Both the position numbers and the translations under genes were made by a program. The notes beneath the pieces were generated by a model, which was given only the letters and a program-made list of their open reading frames with translations, had not been told where the DNA came from and did no database searches. Positions 28,179-37,069 of a stretch of 64,000 nucleotides of DNA are shown here, in pieces. Source of the stretch: Streptomyces xiamenensis. GTDB taxonomy: Bacteria > Actinomycetota > Actinomycetes > Streptomycetales > Streptomycetaceae. The DNA is taken from positions 4,030,001-4,094,000 of the forward strand of contig NZ_CP009922.3 in NCBI RefSeq assembly GCF_000993785.3, read 5' to 3'. Position 1 is the first letter of the stretch; each line of letters starts with the position of its first letter.

Positions 28179-29246
28179 GTGTCCGACACCTCCGCCAGTA
28201 CCGCCGACGCCGTCCAGGCGCCGCCGGCCCCGCCCCCGCCCGGCCGCGGCCGCCCGGCCCGCACGGTCGCGCTGCTCGTGCTGCTGCTCGCCCTGGTCGC
28301 CGCCGTGTTCGCCTCCCTCGCCATCGGCAGCAAACCGGTCGCGCTCGGCGATGTGCTGGCCGCGCTCACCGGAAGCCGCGAGGGCGACGCCGTGGTGGTG
28401 CGCGACCTGCGTCTCCCGCGTACCGTGCTGGGCCTGCTGGTGGGTCTCGCGCTCGGCGCCGCCGGGGCCGTGGCCCAGGACATCACCCGCAACCCGCTGG
28501 GCGACCCGGGCCTGATCGGGGTCAGCGCCGGGGCGGCCTTCGCCGTCGCGGCCGGCATCGGACTGTTCTCGCTCACCCACTCCTACCAGTACATCTGGTT
28601 CGCCTTTCTCGGCGGCGCCCTCGCCGGACTGCTCGCCTACACCGTCGGCGGCACCGGCTACGGAGGCGCCACCCCCGCCAAACTCGCCCTGGCCGGCGCA
28701 GCCGTGACGCTCTTCCTCGGCTCGTTCACCAGCGCGCTGGTCCTGCTCGACGTCAACACCCTGGACCAGTACCGCTCCTGGGCCGTCGGCTCGCTCGCCG
28801 GGCGCGACGCCGCACTCGGTCCGCAGCTCGCGCCGTTCGTCGTCATCGGTCTGGTGCTGGCCATCGCGCTCAGCGGGCGGCTCAACGCCCTCGCGCTCGG
28901 CGACGACCTCGCCACCACCCTCGGCGCCAAGGTGCGCACCACCCGCGCGCTGGGCGCGGTCGCCGTGATCGTGCTGACCGGCGCCGCGGTGGCCGCCGCC
29001 GGCCCCGTCACCTTCGTCGGCCTCGTCATCCCGCATCTGGTCCGCGCCGTCACCGGCCCGGACGCCCGCTGGCTGATCCCCTGCTCGGCGCTGGGCGGCG
29101 GCGTCCTGCTGCTGACCGCCGACGTCATCGGCCGGGTGGTGGCCAGGCCCGGAGAACTGGAGGCCGGAGTGATCACCGCCGTCATCGGCGCCCCCTTCCT
29201 GGCCGTCATGGTCAAGCGCGGCAAGCTGCGGGAGCACACCCGATGA
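28179..29246 (+). CDS. FecCD-family siderophore permease 1
   Basis: A 355-residue permease of the FecCD/BtuC type with about nine to ten membrane helices. Family motifs include LRLPRTVLGLLVGLALGAAGAVAQDITRNPLGDPGLIGVSAGAAF near residue 85, and VTFVGLVIPHLVRAVTGPDARWLIP near 285, where the EAA-like loop contacts the ATPase. The N-terminus is Ala/Pro-rich. The frame could open at TTG 28161, but GTG 28179 is the likelier start. Its stop overlaps the next gene (ATGA), and the iron box lies directly upstream. Confidence 0.92.
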   Translation: MSDTSASTADAVQAPPAPPPPGRGRPARTVALLVLLLALVAAVFASLAIGSKPVALGDVLAALTGSREGDAVVVRDLRLPRTVLGLLVGLALGAAGAVAQDITRNPLGDPGLIGVSAGAAFAVAAGIGLFSLTHSYQYIWFAFLGGALAGLLAYTVGGTGYGGATPAKLALAGAAVTLFLGSFTSALVLLDVNTLDQYRSWAVGSLAGRDAALGPQLAPFVVIGLVLAIALSGRLNALALGDDLATTLGAKVRTTRALGAVAVIVLTGAAVAAAGPVTFVGLVIPHLVRAVTGPDARWLIPCSALGGGVLLLTADVIGRVVARPGELEAGVITAVIGAPFLAVMVKRGKLREHTR

Positions 29247-30346
29247 GCCGCACCGGCGCCCCGCCGAAGCCCTGGACCCGTACCGGCCCGCGTACCGCGC
29301 TGACCGCCGAGGCCGGGCCCCTCGGGCTGCGCGTACCGGTGAGGGTGGCCACCACCGTCCTGGCGCTGCTGCTCGCCGGCTTCGCCGCCTTCACCGCCTC
29401 CGTCTCCCTGGGCACCTACGCCATCCCGCCCGGCGACGTGCTGGGCGCGCTGTTCGGGTACGGGGACGGGGCCGCCGATCTCGTCGTGCACAAGCTGCGG
29501 CTGCCCCGTGCCCTGACCGCCGTACTGGCCGGGCTCGCCTTCGGCATGGCGGGCGCCGTCTACCAGGCCGTCACCCGCAACCCGCTGGCCTCCCCCGACC
29601 TCATCGGGATCTCGGCCGGAGCCGGGGCCGGCGCGGTGGCCACCATCCTGTTCGGCGGGGTCACCGCGGCGGGCGCCGGAACCTTCGGCGCCGTGCCCTT
29701 CGGGGCGCTGGGCGGCGCGCTGCTCACCGCCGCCGTGATCTACGCCTTCGCCTACCGGGGCGGCACCATCACCGGCTACCGCTTCGTCCTGGTGGGCATC
29801 GCCGCCGCCGGGGCGCTGGCCGCGCTCACCCGCTGGATGCTGGCCCGCGCCGACATCGATCAGGCCGCGCGCGCCATGGTCTGGCTCACCGGTTCGCTCA
29901 ACGGCCGCAGCTGGTCGCACGTCGCGTGGGTCGGCTGGGCGCTGCTGATCCTGGTGCCGCTCACCTTCGCGCTGGCCCGTCCCTACCAGCTGCTCCAGTT
30001 CGACGACTCCACCGCGCTGAGCCTGGGCATGCGGCTGCACCGGGCGCGCGTCGTGCTGCTGATCGCCGCGACCTGCCTGGCCGCGGTGGCGACCGCGGTG
30101 GCGGGCCCGGTCGCGTTCGTGGCCCTGGGCGCCCCGCAGATCGCCCGCCGGGTCGCCGGCACCGCCGGGGTGCCGCTGCTCACCTCCGGGCTGATGGGCG
30201 CCGTCCTGATGCTGGCCGCCGACCTCGCCGGGCGGCTGGTGCTCGCCCCGACCGAACTGCCGGTCGGCATCGTCACCGGCGCCGTGGGCGCCCCGTACCT
30301 GCTGTTCTTGCTCGCCCGCTCCAACCGGGCCGGAAGGGGAGGCTGA
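29243..30346 (+). CDS. FecCD-family siderophore permease 2
   Basis: A 367-residue second permease half: [46 protein letters not shown] near residue 87 and [30 protein letters not shown] near 285. ATG 29243 overlaps the TGA of permease 1, so the two halves are translationally coupled and should form a heterodimer. The longer frame upstream lies inside permease 1 and is not coding. Bacterial siderophore importers of this type use two such subunits plus one ATPase homodimer. Confidence 0.93.
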   Translation: MSRTGAPPKPWTRTGPRTALTAEAGPLGLRVPVRVATTVLALLLAGFAAFTASVSLGTYAIPPGDVLGALFGYGDGAADLVVHKLRLPRALTAVLAGLAFGMAGAVYQAVTRNPLASPDLIGISAGAGAGAVATILFGGVTAAGAGTFGAVPFGALGGALLTAAVIYAFAYRGGTITGYRFVLVGIAAAGALAALTRWMLARADIDQAARAMVWLTGSLNGRSWSHVAWVGWALLILVPLTFALARPYQLLQFDDSTALSLGMRLHRARVVLLIAATCLAAVATAVAGPVAFVALGAPQIARRVAGTAGVPLLTSGLMGAVLMLAADLAGRLVLAPTELPVGIVTGAVGAPYLLFLLARSNRAGRGG

Positions 30347-30347
30347 G

Positions 30348-31178
30348 ATGCCCGCCGAGACCACCACGACGGACGCCGCGGACACCGGGGCGGCGCACCT
30401 CGGTGCGACCGGGCTGCGCCTGGAGTACGGGGACCACGTCGTCGCCGAGGACCTCGATCTGCGGATCCCGGACGGCAAGGTGACGGTGCTGGTCGGGCCG
30501 AACGCCTGCGGCAAGTCCACCGCCCTGCGCGCCCTGGCCAGGCTGCTGAAGCCGGCCGCCGGGGCGGTGCACCTGGACGGCCGGGACATCGCCGCCCTGG
30601 GCGCCCGGGAGGTGGCGCTGCGCCTGGCGCTGCTGCCGCAGTCCCCGGCCGCCCCGGACGGCATCACCGTACGGGACCTGGTGGCCCGCGGCCGTACCCC
30701 GCACCAGCGCTGGTGGCGGCAGTGGTCGGCGGCCGACGAGGAGGCGGTGGACGCGGCGCTGGCGGCCACCGGGGCGACGGCGCTGGCCGAGCGCTCCCTC
30801 GACGCCCTGTCCGGGGGCCAGCGGCAGCGGGTGTGGATCGCGATGGCGCTGGCCCAGGACACCGGGGTGCTCCTGTTGGACGAACCCACCACCTATCTGG
30901 ACCTCGCCCACCAGGTGGATGTGCTGGAGCTGGTCGCCCGGCTCAACCGGGAGCGCGGACGCACCGTGGTGATGGTGCTGCACGAGCTGAACCTCGCCTG
31001 CCGGTACGCCGATCATGTGATCGCCATGCGGGACGGGAAGGTGGCGGCGGCCGGCCCGCCGGCCGAGGTGGTCACCCCCGAGCTGGTGCGGGAGGTGTTC
31101 GGGCTGCGGGCCGCCGTGATCGCGTGCCCGGTCGCCGGAACCCCGCTGGTCATCCCCGAGCTGGCCGCCCGGGAATGA
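30348..31178 (+). CDS. Siderophore ABC transporter ATP-binding protein
   Basis: A 276-residue FecE/FhuC-type ATPase. Walker A is GPNACGKST (~residue 49), the Q-loop LPQSP (~95), signature [17 protein letters not shown] (~150), Walker [17 protein letters not shown] (~175), and the H-loop [14 protein letters not shown] (~215). It starts one base after the permease 2 stop and completes the importer. The Ala in the Walker A loop (GPNA rather than GPNG) is common in this subfamily. Confidence 0.94.
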   Translation: MPAETTTTDAADTGAAHLGATGLRLEYGDHVVAEDLDLRIPDGKVTVLVGPNACGKSTALRALARLLKPAAGAVHLDGRDIAALGAREVALRLALLPQSPAAPDGITVRDLVARGRTPHQRWWRQWSAADEEAVDAALAATGATALAERSLDALSGGQRQRVWIAMALAQDTGVLLLDEPTTYLDLAHQVDVLELVARLNRERGRTVVMVLHELNLACRYADHVIAMRDGKVAAAGPPAEVVTPELVREVFGLRAAVIACPVAGTPLVIPELAARE

Positions 31179-31250
31179 GAAACGCCACCTCCCTGCCCGA
31201 TATCGGGCAGATTTGTTGCGGAAACCGTCCTTGATCCGCACTATCGAGGG

Positions 31251-31529
31251 GTGCTCGAACGTCGGACGTCCTCGCACGAGGACCTCGTGGATCACCTGGT
31301 GCGCAGCACGCCGCTCGCCAGGGGTGAGGCCGCGCGTGTCGTCCTCGATGTGCTCGCGTACTTCGACGAGACCATCGAGGAGTACACGCGCCGTCGGCAC
31401 CGCGAGCTCCAGGGACACGGACTGACCAATCCGGTGATCTTCGAGCGGATCGCCGAGGAGCTGACGCACCGGGCGGTGGCCCCGCCGCGACTGTCGATAC
31501 GACAGCTGCGGCGGATCGTGTACGGCTGA
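31251..31529 (+). CDS. Small conserved protein, unknown function
   Basis: A 92-residue soluble protein starting at GTG 31251. It is predicted helical, with RGEAARVVLDVLAYFDETIEEYTRRRHRELQ and a C-terminal SIRQLRRIVYG. The frame is opened by GTG almost directly after an AT-containing TATCGA sequence (31239-31244), so a leaderless transcript is possible. It lies between the siderophore ATPase and glmS, both in the same direction, 96 bp upstream of glmS. No domain is recognised. Confidence 0.7.
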   Translation: MLERRTSSHEDLVDHLVRSTPLARGEAARVVLDVLAYFDETIEEYTRRRHRELQGHGLTNPVIFERIAEELTHRAVAPPRLSIRQLRRIVYG

Positions 31530-31624
31530 CCGCCGCCGTATCGCGCCCGCCGGGCCCCGTACACCGTACGTGCCGCTCACCCGCCCGCCCAGCACGGAAC
31601 CAACCAGCCAGGAGGACACCCCTT

Positions 31625-33445
31625 ATGTGTGGAATCGTCGGATACATCGGGAAGCGGGATGTCGCCCCCCTCCTCCTGGAGGGGCTGCAGCGCCTCGAAT
31701 ACCGGGGGTACGACTCCGCCGGCATCGCCATCCACAGCAGCGGCAAGGGCGGCGGCCTCAAGACGGTCAAGAACAAGGGCCGGGTCCGCGACCTGGAGGC
31801 CAAGGTCCCCGCCCGGTTCGCCGGCACCACCGGTATCGCCCACACCCGCTGGGCCACCCACGGCGCCCCCAACGACATCAACGCCCACCCGCACACCGAC
31901 GCCGCACAGCGCGTCGCCGTCGTCCACAACGGCATCATCGACAACTCCGGCGACCTGCGCGCCAAGCTCACCGCGGACGGCGTCGAGCTGATCTCCGACA
32001 CCGACACCGAGGTCCTCGCCCACCTCATCGCCCGCGCCCAGTCGCAGACGCTGGAGGAGAAGGTCCGCGAGGCGCTGCGCTACGTCGAGGGCACCTACGG
32101 CATCGCCGTGCTGCACGCCGACTTCCCCGACCGCATCGTGGTCGCCCGCAACGGATCCCCGGTGGTCCTGGGCATCGGCGAGAAGGAGATGTTCGTCGCC
32201 TCCGACGTGGCCGCGCTCATCAGCCACACCCGCCAGGTGATCACCCTGGACGACGGCGAGATGGCCACCCTCAAGGCCGACGACTACCGCACGTACACCA
32301 CGGACGGCTCCCGTACCTCCGCCGCGCCCACCACCGTCGAGTGGGAGGCCGAGAGCTACGACATGGGCGGCCACGACACGTACATGCACAAGGAGATCGC
32401 CGAGCAGGCGGACGCCGTGGACCGCGTGCTGCGCGGCCGGATCGACGACCGCTTCGCGACCGTGCGGCTCGGTGGCCTCAACCTCGACGCCCGCGAGGCG
32501 CGCACCATGCGCCGGGTGAAGATCCTGGGCTGCGGCTCCGCCTACCACGCCGGTCAGATCGGCGCCCAGCTGATCGAGGAGCTGGCCCGCATCCCCGCGG
32601 ACGCCGAGCCGGCCAGCGAGTTCCGCTACCGCAACGCGGTGGTGGACCCCGACACCCTGTACATCGCGGTCAGCCAGTCCGGCGAGACGTACGACACCCT
32701 CGCCGCCGTGCAGGAGCTCAAGCGCAAGGGCGCCCGGGTGCTGGGCGTGGTGAACGTGGTCGGCTCGGCCATCGCCCGCGAGACGGACGGCGGCGTGTAC
32801 GTGCACGCCGGGCCCGAGGTGTGCGTGGTGTCCACCAAGTGCTTCACCAACACGGCGGTGGCCTTCGCGCTGCTGGCGCTGCACCTGGGCCGGATCAGGG
32901 ACCTGTCGGTCTCCGACGGCAAGCGGATCATCGAGGGGCTGCGCAAGCTGCCCGCCCAGATCGCCGAGGTCCTCGCGGACGAGCCGCGCATCGCCAAGCT
33001 GGCGGCCGACTTCGCCGATGCCAAGAGCATGATGTTCGTCGGGCGGGTGCGCGGCTACCCGGTGGCCAAGGAGGCGTCCCTGAAGCTCAAGGAGGTCTCC
33101 TACATCCACGCCGAGGCGTACCCGGCCTCCGAGCTGAAGCACGGCCCGCTGGCGCTCATCGAGCCCGCGACCCCGACCGTCGCGATCATCCCGGACGATG
33201 ACCTGCTGGAGAAGAACCGGGCCACCCTGGAGGAGATCAAGGCCCGCAGCGGGCGGATCCTGGCGGTGGCGCACAGCGAGCAGGAGAAGGCCGACGACAC
33301 CATCGTGGTGCCGCGCAACGAGCCCGAGCTGGACCCGGTGCTGATGGGCATCCCCCTGCAGCTGCTGGCGTACCACACGGCGCTGGCGCTGGGCCGGGAC
33401 ATCGACAAGCCGCGCAACCTGGCCAAGTCCGTCACCGTGGAGTAG
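31625..33445 (+). CDS. glmS: Glutamine-fructose-6-phosphate aminotransferase (isomerizing)
   Basis: A 606-residue GlmS. The N-terminal glutaminase has the catalytic Cys at residue 2 (MCGIVGYIG), RLEYRGYDSAG near 25 and HTRWATHG near 80. The C-terminal isomerase has two SIS domains (GCGSAYHAGQIGAQLIEELARIPADAE; SQSGETYDTLAAV; FVGRVRGYPVAKEASLKLKEVSYIHAEAYPASELKHGPLALI) and ends in KSVTVE. It makes glucosamine-6-phosphate for peptidoglycan. AGGAGG-type site precedes ATG 31625. No glmS ribozyme is visible in the short upstream gap. A strong hairpin follows at 33487. Confidence 0.96.
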   Translation: MCGIVGYIGKRDVAPLLLEGLQRLEYRGYDSAGIAIHSSGKGGGLKTVKNKGRVRDLEAKVPARFAGTTGIAHTRWATHGAPNDINAHPHTDAAQRVAVVHNGIIDNSGDLRAKLTADGVELISDTDTEVLAHLIARAQSQTLEEKVREALRYVEGTYGIAVLHADFPDRIVVARNGSPVVLGIGEKEMFVASDVAALISHTRQVITLDDGEMATLKADDYRTYTTDGSRTSAAPTTVEWEAESYDMGGHDTYMHKEIAEQADAVDRVLRGRIDDRFATVRLGGLNLDAREARTMRRVKILGCGSAYHAGQIGAQLIEELARIPADAEPASEFRYRNAVVDPDTLYIAVSQSGETYDTLAAVQELKRKGARVLGVVNVVGSAIARETDGGVYVHAGPEVCVVSTKCFTNTAVAFALLALHLGRIRDLSVSDGKRIIEGLRKLPAQIAEVLADEPRIAKLAADFADAKSMMFVGRVRGYPVAKEASLKLKEVSYIHAEAYPASELKHGPLALIEPATPTVAIIPDDDLLEKNRATLEEIKARSGRILAVAHSEQEKADDTIVVPRNEPELDPVLMGIPLQLLAYHTALALGRDIDKPRNLAKSVTVE

Positions 33446-33486
33446 GCGCGCTCACCGCGGCGTCCTCGCGGCGAAGCGGACAGAGC

Positions 33487-33537
33487 GGCGGCCCCCGGAC
33501 GGGGTGCGTGCCACCATACGCACCCCCGGGGGCCGCC
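33487..33537 (+). terminator. Hairpin terminator after glmS
   Basis: A long inverted repeat: GGCGGCCCCCGG then GGGTGCGT pair with ACGCACCC and CCGGGGGCCGCC around a ~10-nt loop, with a 3-nt bulge. Very stable and 42 bp after the glmS stop. There is no T run, as is usual in Streptomyces. Confidence 0.7.
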
Positions 33538-33863
33538 ATCTCGCGCCGGCGTCGCCCATTACGCCGGCGTCGGGGACAGCCGCCGCCGGGTCCGTCACCT
33601 CCCGGCGGCAGCCAGAGGTCTTGCTCCCTGTATGCCCCTCACAAGCGCACAATCCACCCCGCGAGGGGCAGCAATTTGCGGCGGTGTCCCGGCGGCGCGC
33701 GACCGGGCGCGCCGGGGCGGGCGCCGGTGGCCGGGGAACGACCCCCGGGGGAGTGGCCGGGTGAAAAGCGGGCAGACGACCCCTGCCGTGCGGCCGGCGG
33801 AGGCAGCGGGGCGCACGGGAGCACGACGGCGCGCGCCGGCGGTCGCGCGCGGTGCCCCGGAGG
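33538..33863. other. Intergenic region between glmS terminator and usp
   Basis: 326 bp downstream of both converging genes. It contains a less GC-rich patch (around 33640-33680, with AATCCACC and CAATTTGC). Frames through it are short, Arg/Gly-rich and lack a ribosome site. I see no supported gene or regulatory site. Confidence 0.5.
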
Positions 33864-34385
33864 CTACGGGATGACGATGACCGGCCGCCGGGCCCGGCGG
33901 GCCAGCCGCCCGGACACCGAGCCGAACAGCCGCCCCAGCAGCCCCTGGGTGGTGCCCACGACGATGGCGTCCGCCTCGTACTCCTGGCCCACCTCCTCCA
34001 GTTCGTGGCAGATGTCGCCGCCACGCTCCAGCAGGACCCAGGGGAGGTCGGCCAGCAGGTCCGAGCACGCCAGCTCCAGACCGATGACCTCGGTGCGGTG
34101 ATCGGGGATGTCCACCAGGGCGGGGGGTTCGCATCCCGCCCATACGGTGGTCGGCAGTCGGTTCGCCACATGAACGATGATCAGCCCGGAGCCGGCGCGG
34201 TGAGCCATGCCAATGGCGTATGCGAGAGCACGCTCACTGGTGGTCGATCCGTCGAATCCGACTACGACACCATGCTGAAATGCGGGGTCGCGTGCGTACC
34301 GCTCATCGTCGGCGGGCGCGGGGGGAGTGGACGGATCCGCGAGACGCTTGCGGTCCGTGGGTTCTGGGAGCTCGTATCCAGCCAT
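33864..34385 (-). CDS. Universal stress protein (single UspA domain)
   Basis: A 173-residue Usp. After a ~35-residue polar N-terminus it has VVVGFDGSTTSERALAYAIGMAHRAGSGLIIVHV, and ends with the ATP-binding motif VGTTQGLLGRLFGSVSGRLARRARRPVIVIP, matching G-2x-G-9x-G-(S/T). It therefore probably binds ATP. The ATG at 34385 is followed upstream by the long adpA promoter region, from which it diverges. It may be involved in stress survival; the exact role is unknown. Confidence 0.9.
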   Translation of the reverse strand: MAGYELPEPTDRKRLADPSTPPAPADDERYARDPAFQHGVVVGFDGSTTSERALAYAIGMAHRAGSGLIIVHVANRLPTTVWAGCEPPALVDIPDHRTEVIGLELACSDLLADLPWVLLERGGDICHELEEVGQEYEADAIVVGTTQGLLGRLFGSVSGRLARRARRPVIVIP

Positions 34386-35030
34386 CAGTGCCTCGGCGGG
34401 CGGTCAGCGAGGAGACCTCGTGAGCACGGCAGGGACGGGTGTGGGACACGGAAGGGCCCACGTCAAGGCTGTTTCGTCAGCCACAAGCCCACCTCCAGAT
34501 GACGTCGTACATTGCTGGTTCCCGCTGACGGCGTTGTCAACCCCGCGAACCGTGACCGAGCAGCATGCCGCACCGCGGGGCGGGGCGCAATGGTCGCCGC
34601 GCCCTTGTGTGCGACCGATGCCGGAGCGTAACGATACGGTGTCTGTGGCGTTGCCGGCGACCCGCCGGAACGTCCGATCACCGGCCGGGAGTCTTGTTGA
34701 CGACTTTTATTTTCAGCCAACTTCCCCACTGCTGAAACACCTTGCCCACCCGCCCCGCCAACCCCACGGCCCCACGGGGAAACGGCGAGGCACCGGGGGG
34801 CCCGGCCACCGGCGGTGCGGAGCACGACGAGAAGGCGCACTTCCCCCAACTGCTCGTACGTGTAACGCTTCCTGATCGACTGCTTCGCGCCACGTTGTCA
34901 TGTCGATTTAGCGCCGAGTGATGAACTTGTCCCGCCGACCTCATCCGACACAGTAGATTCGATCTTGGCAATCACGTCGGGGGAAACGTGCAGGACCGAG
35001 AGGATGCGACGACCGAGGGAACTGAGGAGC
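34386..35030. promoter_or_regulatory. Long intergenic region upstream of adpA
   Basis: 645 bp between the divergent usp and adpA starts, without a supported gene. An AT-rich island at ~34693-34730 (TTGACGACTTTTATTTTC) and a TAGATT at 34954-34959, about 70 bp before the adpA ATG, are candidate promoter parts. GTGTAA near 34860 resembles half of a BldD-type site. The length fits the multiply regulated adpA promoter known in Streptomyces, but I cannot place operators with certainty. Confidence 0.45.
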
Positions 35031-36149
35031 ATGAGCCAGGACCCAACGCACGGCCCCGAGCCCGCCGTCAAGCTCGCTGCCCGGCGCCGCCGCGAGATCG
35101 TCGCGGTGTTGCTGTTCAGTGGCAGCCCCATGTTCGAAAGTTCCATCCCGCTCTCCGTCTTCGGCGTCGATCGTCAGGACGCCGGAGTACCGCGCTACCG
35201 CCTGCTGGCGTGCGCGGGGGAGGAAGGACCGCTGCGCACCACGGGCGGACTGGAACTGCGCGCGCCCTACGGTCTGGGGGCGATCTCCCGGGCCGGTACC
35301 GTCATCGTCCCCGCCTGGCGGTCGATCACCGGACCGCCGCCCGCCGCCGCGCTCGCCGCGCTGCGCCGGGCGCACAGTGAGGGTGCCCGCATTGTCGGGT
35401 TGTGCACCGGTGCGTTCGCGCTCGGAGCGGCCGGCCTGCTGGACGGCAGGCCGGCGACAACCCACTGGATGTACGCCCCCACGCTGGCCAAGCGCTATCC
35501 GTCGGTCCATGTGGACCCGCGGGAGCTGTTCGTCGACGACGGTGACATCCTCACCTCGGCCGGCACGGCCGCGGGGATCGATCTGTGTCTGCACATCGTC
35601 CGCATGGACCACGGCCCCGAAGCCGCGGCGGCCCTGGCCAGACGGCTGGTGCTGCCCACCAGGAGAGGGGGTGCCGGCAACGGCGCCGAGAGCGGCCAGC
35701 CGCGCCACCTGGACCGCTCTTTACCAGAGGACATCGGCGCGGATCCGCTGGCCGAGGTGGTGGCCTGGGCGCTGGAGCACCTCCACGAGCAGTTCGACGT
35801 GGAGACCCTGGCGGCCCGCGCGTACATGAGCCGCCGCACGTTCGACCGGCGCTTCCGGTCCCTTACTGGGAGCGCTCCCCTGCAGTGGCTGATCACGCAG
35901 CGGGTGCTCCAGGCGCAGCGCCTGCTGGAGGTCTCCGACTACTCGGTGGACGAGGTGGCGGGCCGCTGCGGCTTCCGTTCCCCCGTCGCCCTGCGCGGGC
36001 ACTTCCGGCGCCAGCTGGGGGCCTCCCCGGCGGCCTACCGGGCCGCCTACCGGGCCCGGCAGCAGGAGTCGGCGGCCGGGCGCGCCAAGCCCGTCACCGA
36101 CGGCTTCTCGCCCCGAGTGCCGGGGCAGCGGGGCCGGCCGGTGGCCTGA
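35031..36149 (+). CDS. adpA: AdpA/BldH global developmental regulator, TTA-containing
   Basis: A 372-residue AraC-type regulator. The N-terminal GATase1/DJ-1-like dimerisation domain (IVAVLLFSGSPMFESSIPLSVFG ... LCTGAFALGAAGLLDGRPATTHWM) is followed by a variable linker and a C-terminal double helix-turn-helix (LAARAYMSRRTFDRRFRSLTGSAPLQWL; DEVAGRCGFRSPVALRGHFRRQLGASPAAYR). Close to AdpA, activator of development and secondary metabolism. Codon 231 is TTA (35721-35723), in the linker, requiring the bldA tRNA. ATG 35031 matches the family start MSQDP. The C-terminal tail is shorter than in S. coelicolor. orn follows, the conserved order. Confidence 0.96.
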   Translation: MSQDPTHGPEPAVKLAARRRREIVAVLLFSGSPMFESSIPLSVFGVDRQDAGVPRYRLLACAGEEGPLRTTGGLELRAPYGLGAISRAGTVIVPAWRSITGPPPAAALAALRRAHSEGARIVGLCTGAFALGAAGLLDGRPATTHWMYAPTLAKRYPSVHVDPRELFVDDGDILTSAGTAAGIDLCLHIVRMDHGPEAAAALARRLVLPTRRGGAGNGAESGQPRHLDRSLPEDIGADPLAEVVAWALEHLHEQFDVETLAARAYMSRRTFDRRFRSLTGSAPLQWLITQRVLQAQRLLEVSDYSVDEVAGRCGFRSPVALRGHFRRQLGASPAAYRAAYRARQQESAAGRAKPVTDGFSPRVPGQRGRPVA

Positions 36150-36248
36150 ACGGGAGCACCACCCACAGGTACACGGCGGCCCGCCGCCCGGGACACCGGG
36201 AGGCGGGCCGTCCCGTGGGCCCCGAACGCCCGGCGTAGGGTTGCCCGC

Positions 36249-36845
36249 ATGAACGACCGGATGGTGTGGATCGACTGCGAGATGACAGGTCTCTCGCTGA
36301 TCGACGACGCGCTCATCGAGGTGGCCGCGCTGGTCACCGACTCTGAGCTGAACGTACTCGGGGAGGGCGTGGACATCGTGATCCGCCCGCCCGCCGCCGC
36401 GCTGGCCACCATGCCGGAGGTGGTGCGCACCATGCACACCACCTCGGGGCTGCTGGACGAGCTGGACGACGGCACGACGCTGGAGGACGCCGAGCGGCAG
36501 GTGCTGGAGTACGTCCGCACGTACGCGCCGGAGGCCGGCCGCACCCCGCTGTGCGGCAACTCCGTCGGCACCGACCGGGGATTCCTCGCCCGGGACATGC
36601 CGGCCCTGGAGGGGCACCTGCACTACCGGATCGTGGACGTCTCCTCGGTGAAGGAGCTGGCCCGCCGCTGGTACCCGCGGGTCTACTTCAACAGCCCCCC
36701 CAAGGGCGGACAGCACCGGGCGCTGGCGGACATCAAGGAGTCCATCGCGGAGCTGCGTTACTACCGCGAGGCGCTCTTCGTGCCGCAGCCGGGACCCGAC
36801 TCCGACACGGCCAAGAGGATCGCGGCGCGGCACGCCGCGCAGTGA
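36249..36845 (+). CDS. orn: Oligoribonuclease
   Basis: A 198-residue DEDDh exonuclease. Motif I is WIDCEMTG (Asp 8, Glu 10), motif II GNSVGTDRGFLARDMP (~108), and motif III HRALADIKESIAELRYYR (His ~158, Asp ~163). It degrades 2-5-nt RNAs and pGpG, linking RNA turnover to cyclic-di-GMP. Its position directly after adpA is conserved in Streptomyces. ATG 36249 follows the GGTTGCCCGC leader; no clear Shine-Dalgarno is seen, so the start relies on the conserved N-terminus. Confidence 0.95.
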   Translation: MNDRMVWIDCEMTGLSLIDDALIEVAALVTDSELNVLGEGVDIVIRPPAAALATMPEVVRTMHTTSGLLDELDDGTTLEDAERQVLEYVRTYAPEAGRTPLCGNSVGTDRGFLARDMPALEGHLHYRIVDVSSVKELARRWYPRVYFNSPPKGGQHRALADIKESIAELRYYREALFVPQPGPDSDTAKRIAARHAAQ

Positions 36846-36894
36846 CCCGGGTGGGCCGCGGGGAACGCGGGAGCGAAGTGCCCCGCGCACCCTG

Positions 36895-36900
36895 TACACT
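36895..36900 (+). promoter_or_regulatory. -10 element of tRNA-His promoter
   Basis: TACACT fits the TANNNT -10 consensus. Transcription would start about 45 bp before the tRNA. The -35 (GAGCGA-like, 17-18 bp upstream) is weak. Confidence 0.45.
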
Positions 36901-36949
36901 CAATACGGCCGAGCGGGGAGAGCCGTAAAAAGCCTCCCGAGTCGGTCAT

Positions 36950-37023
36950 GGTGGGTGTAGCTCAGTTGGTAGAGCACCTGGTTGTGGTCCAGGTGGCCGC
37001 GGGTTCAAGTCCCGTCACTCACC
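36950..37023 (+). tRNA. tRNA-His (GTG)
   Basis: Cloverleaf with anticodon GTG in CCTGGTTGTGGTCCAGG. The acceptor stem GTGGGTG pairs with CACTCAC. An extra G (36950) faces discriminator C (37023), the identity feature of tRNA-His. CCA is not encoded. Confidence 0.95.
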
Positions 37024-37033
37024 CTCTAGATTA

Positions 37034-37069
37034 AGGGCCTGACCTGCGGAAACGCGGGTCGGGCCCTTT
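37034..37069 (+). terminator. Intrinsic terminator after tRNA-His
   Basis: AGGGCCTGACCTGCG pairs with CGCGGGTCGGGCCCT (two G-U pairs) around a GAAA tetraloop, followed by TTTG. Confidence 0.85.

Noticed and set aside
31530..31624. A glmS ribozyme or riboswitch before glmS.
   Set aside because: The gap is only 95 bp and shows no glmS ribozyme core; it contains a plain ribosome site instead.
33632..33874. An 80-codon plus-strand frame between glmS and usp.
   Set aside because: Arg/Ala/Gly-rich, no ribosome site, and it overlaps the usp 3' end; nothing supports translation.
34678..34971. A 97-codon minus-strand frame in the adpA upstream region.
   Set aside because: No ribosome site, no recognisable composition or domain; it crosses probable promoter sequences.
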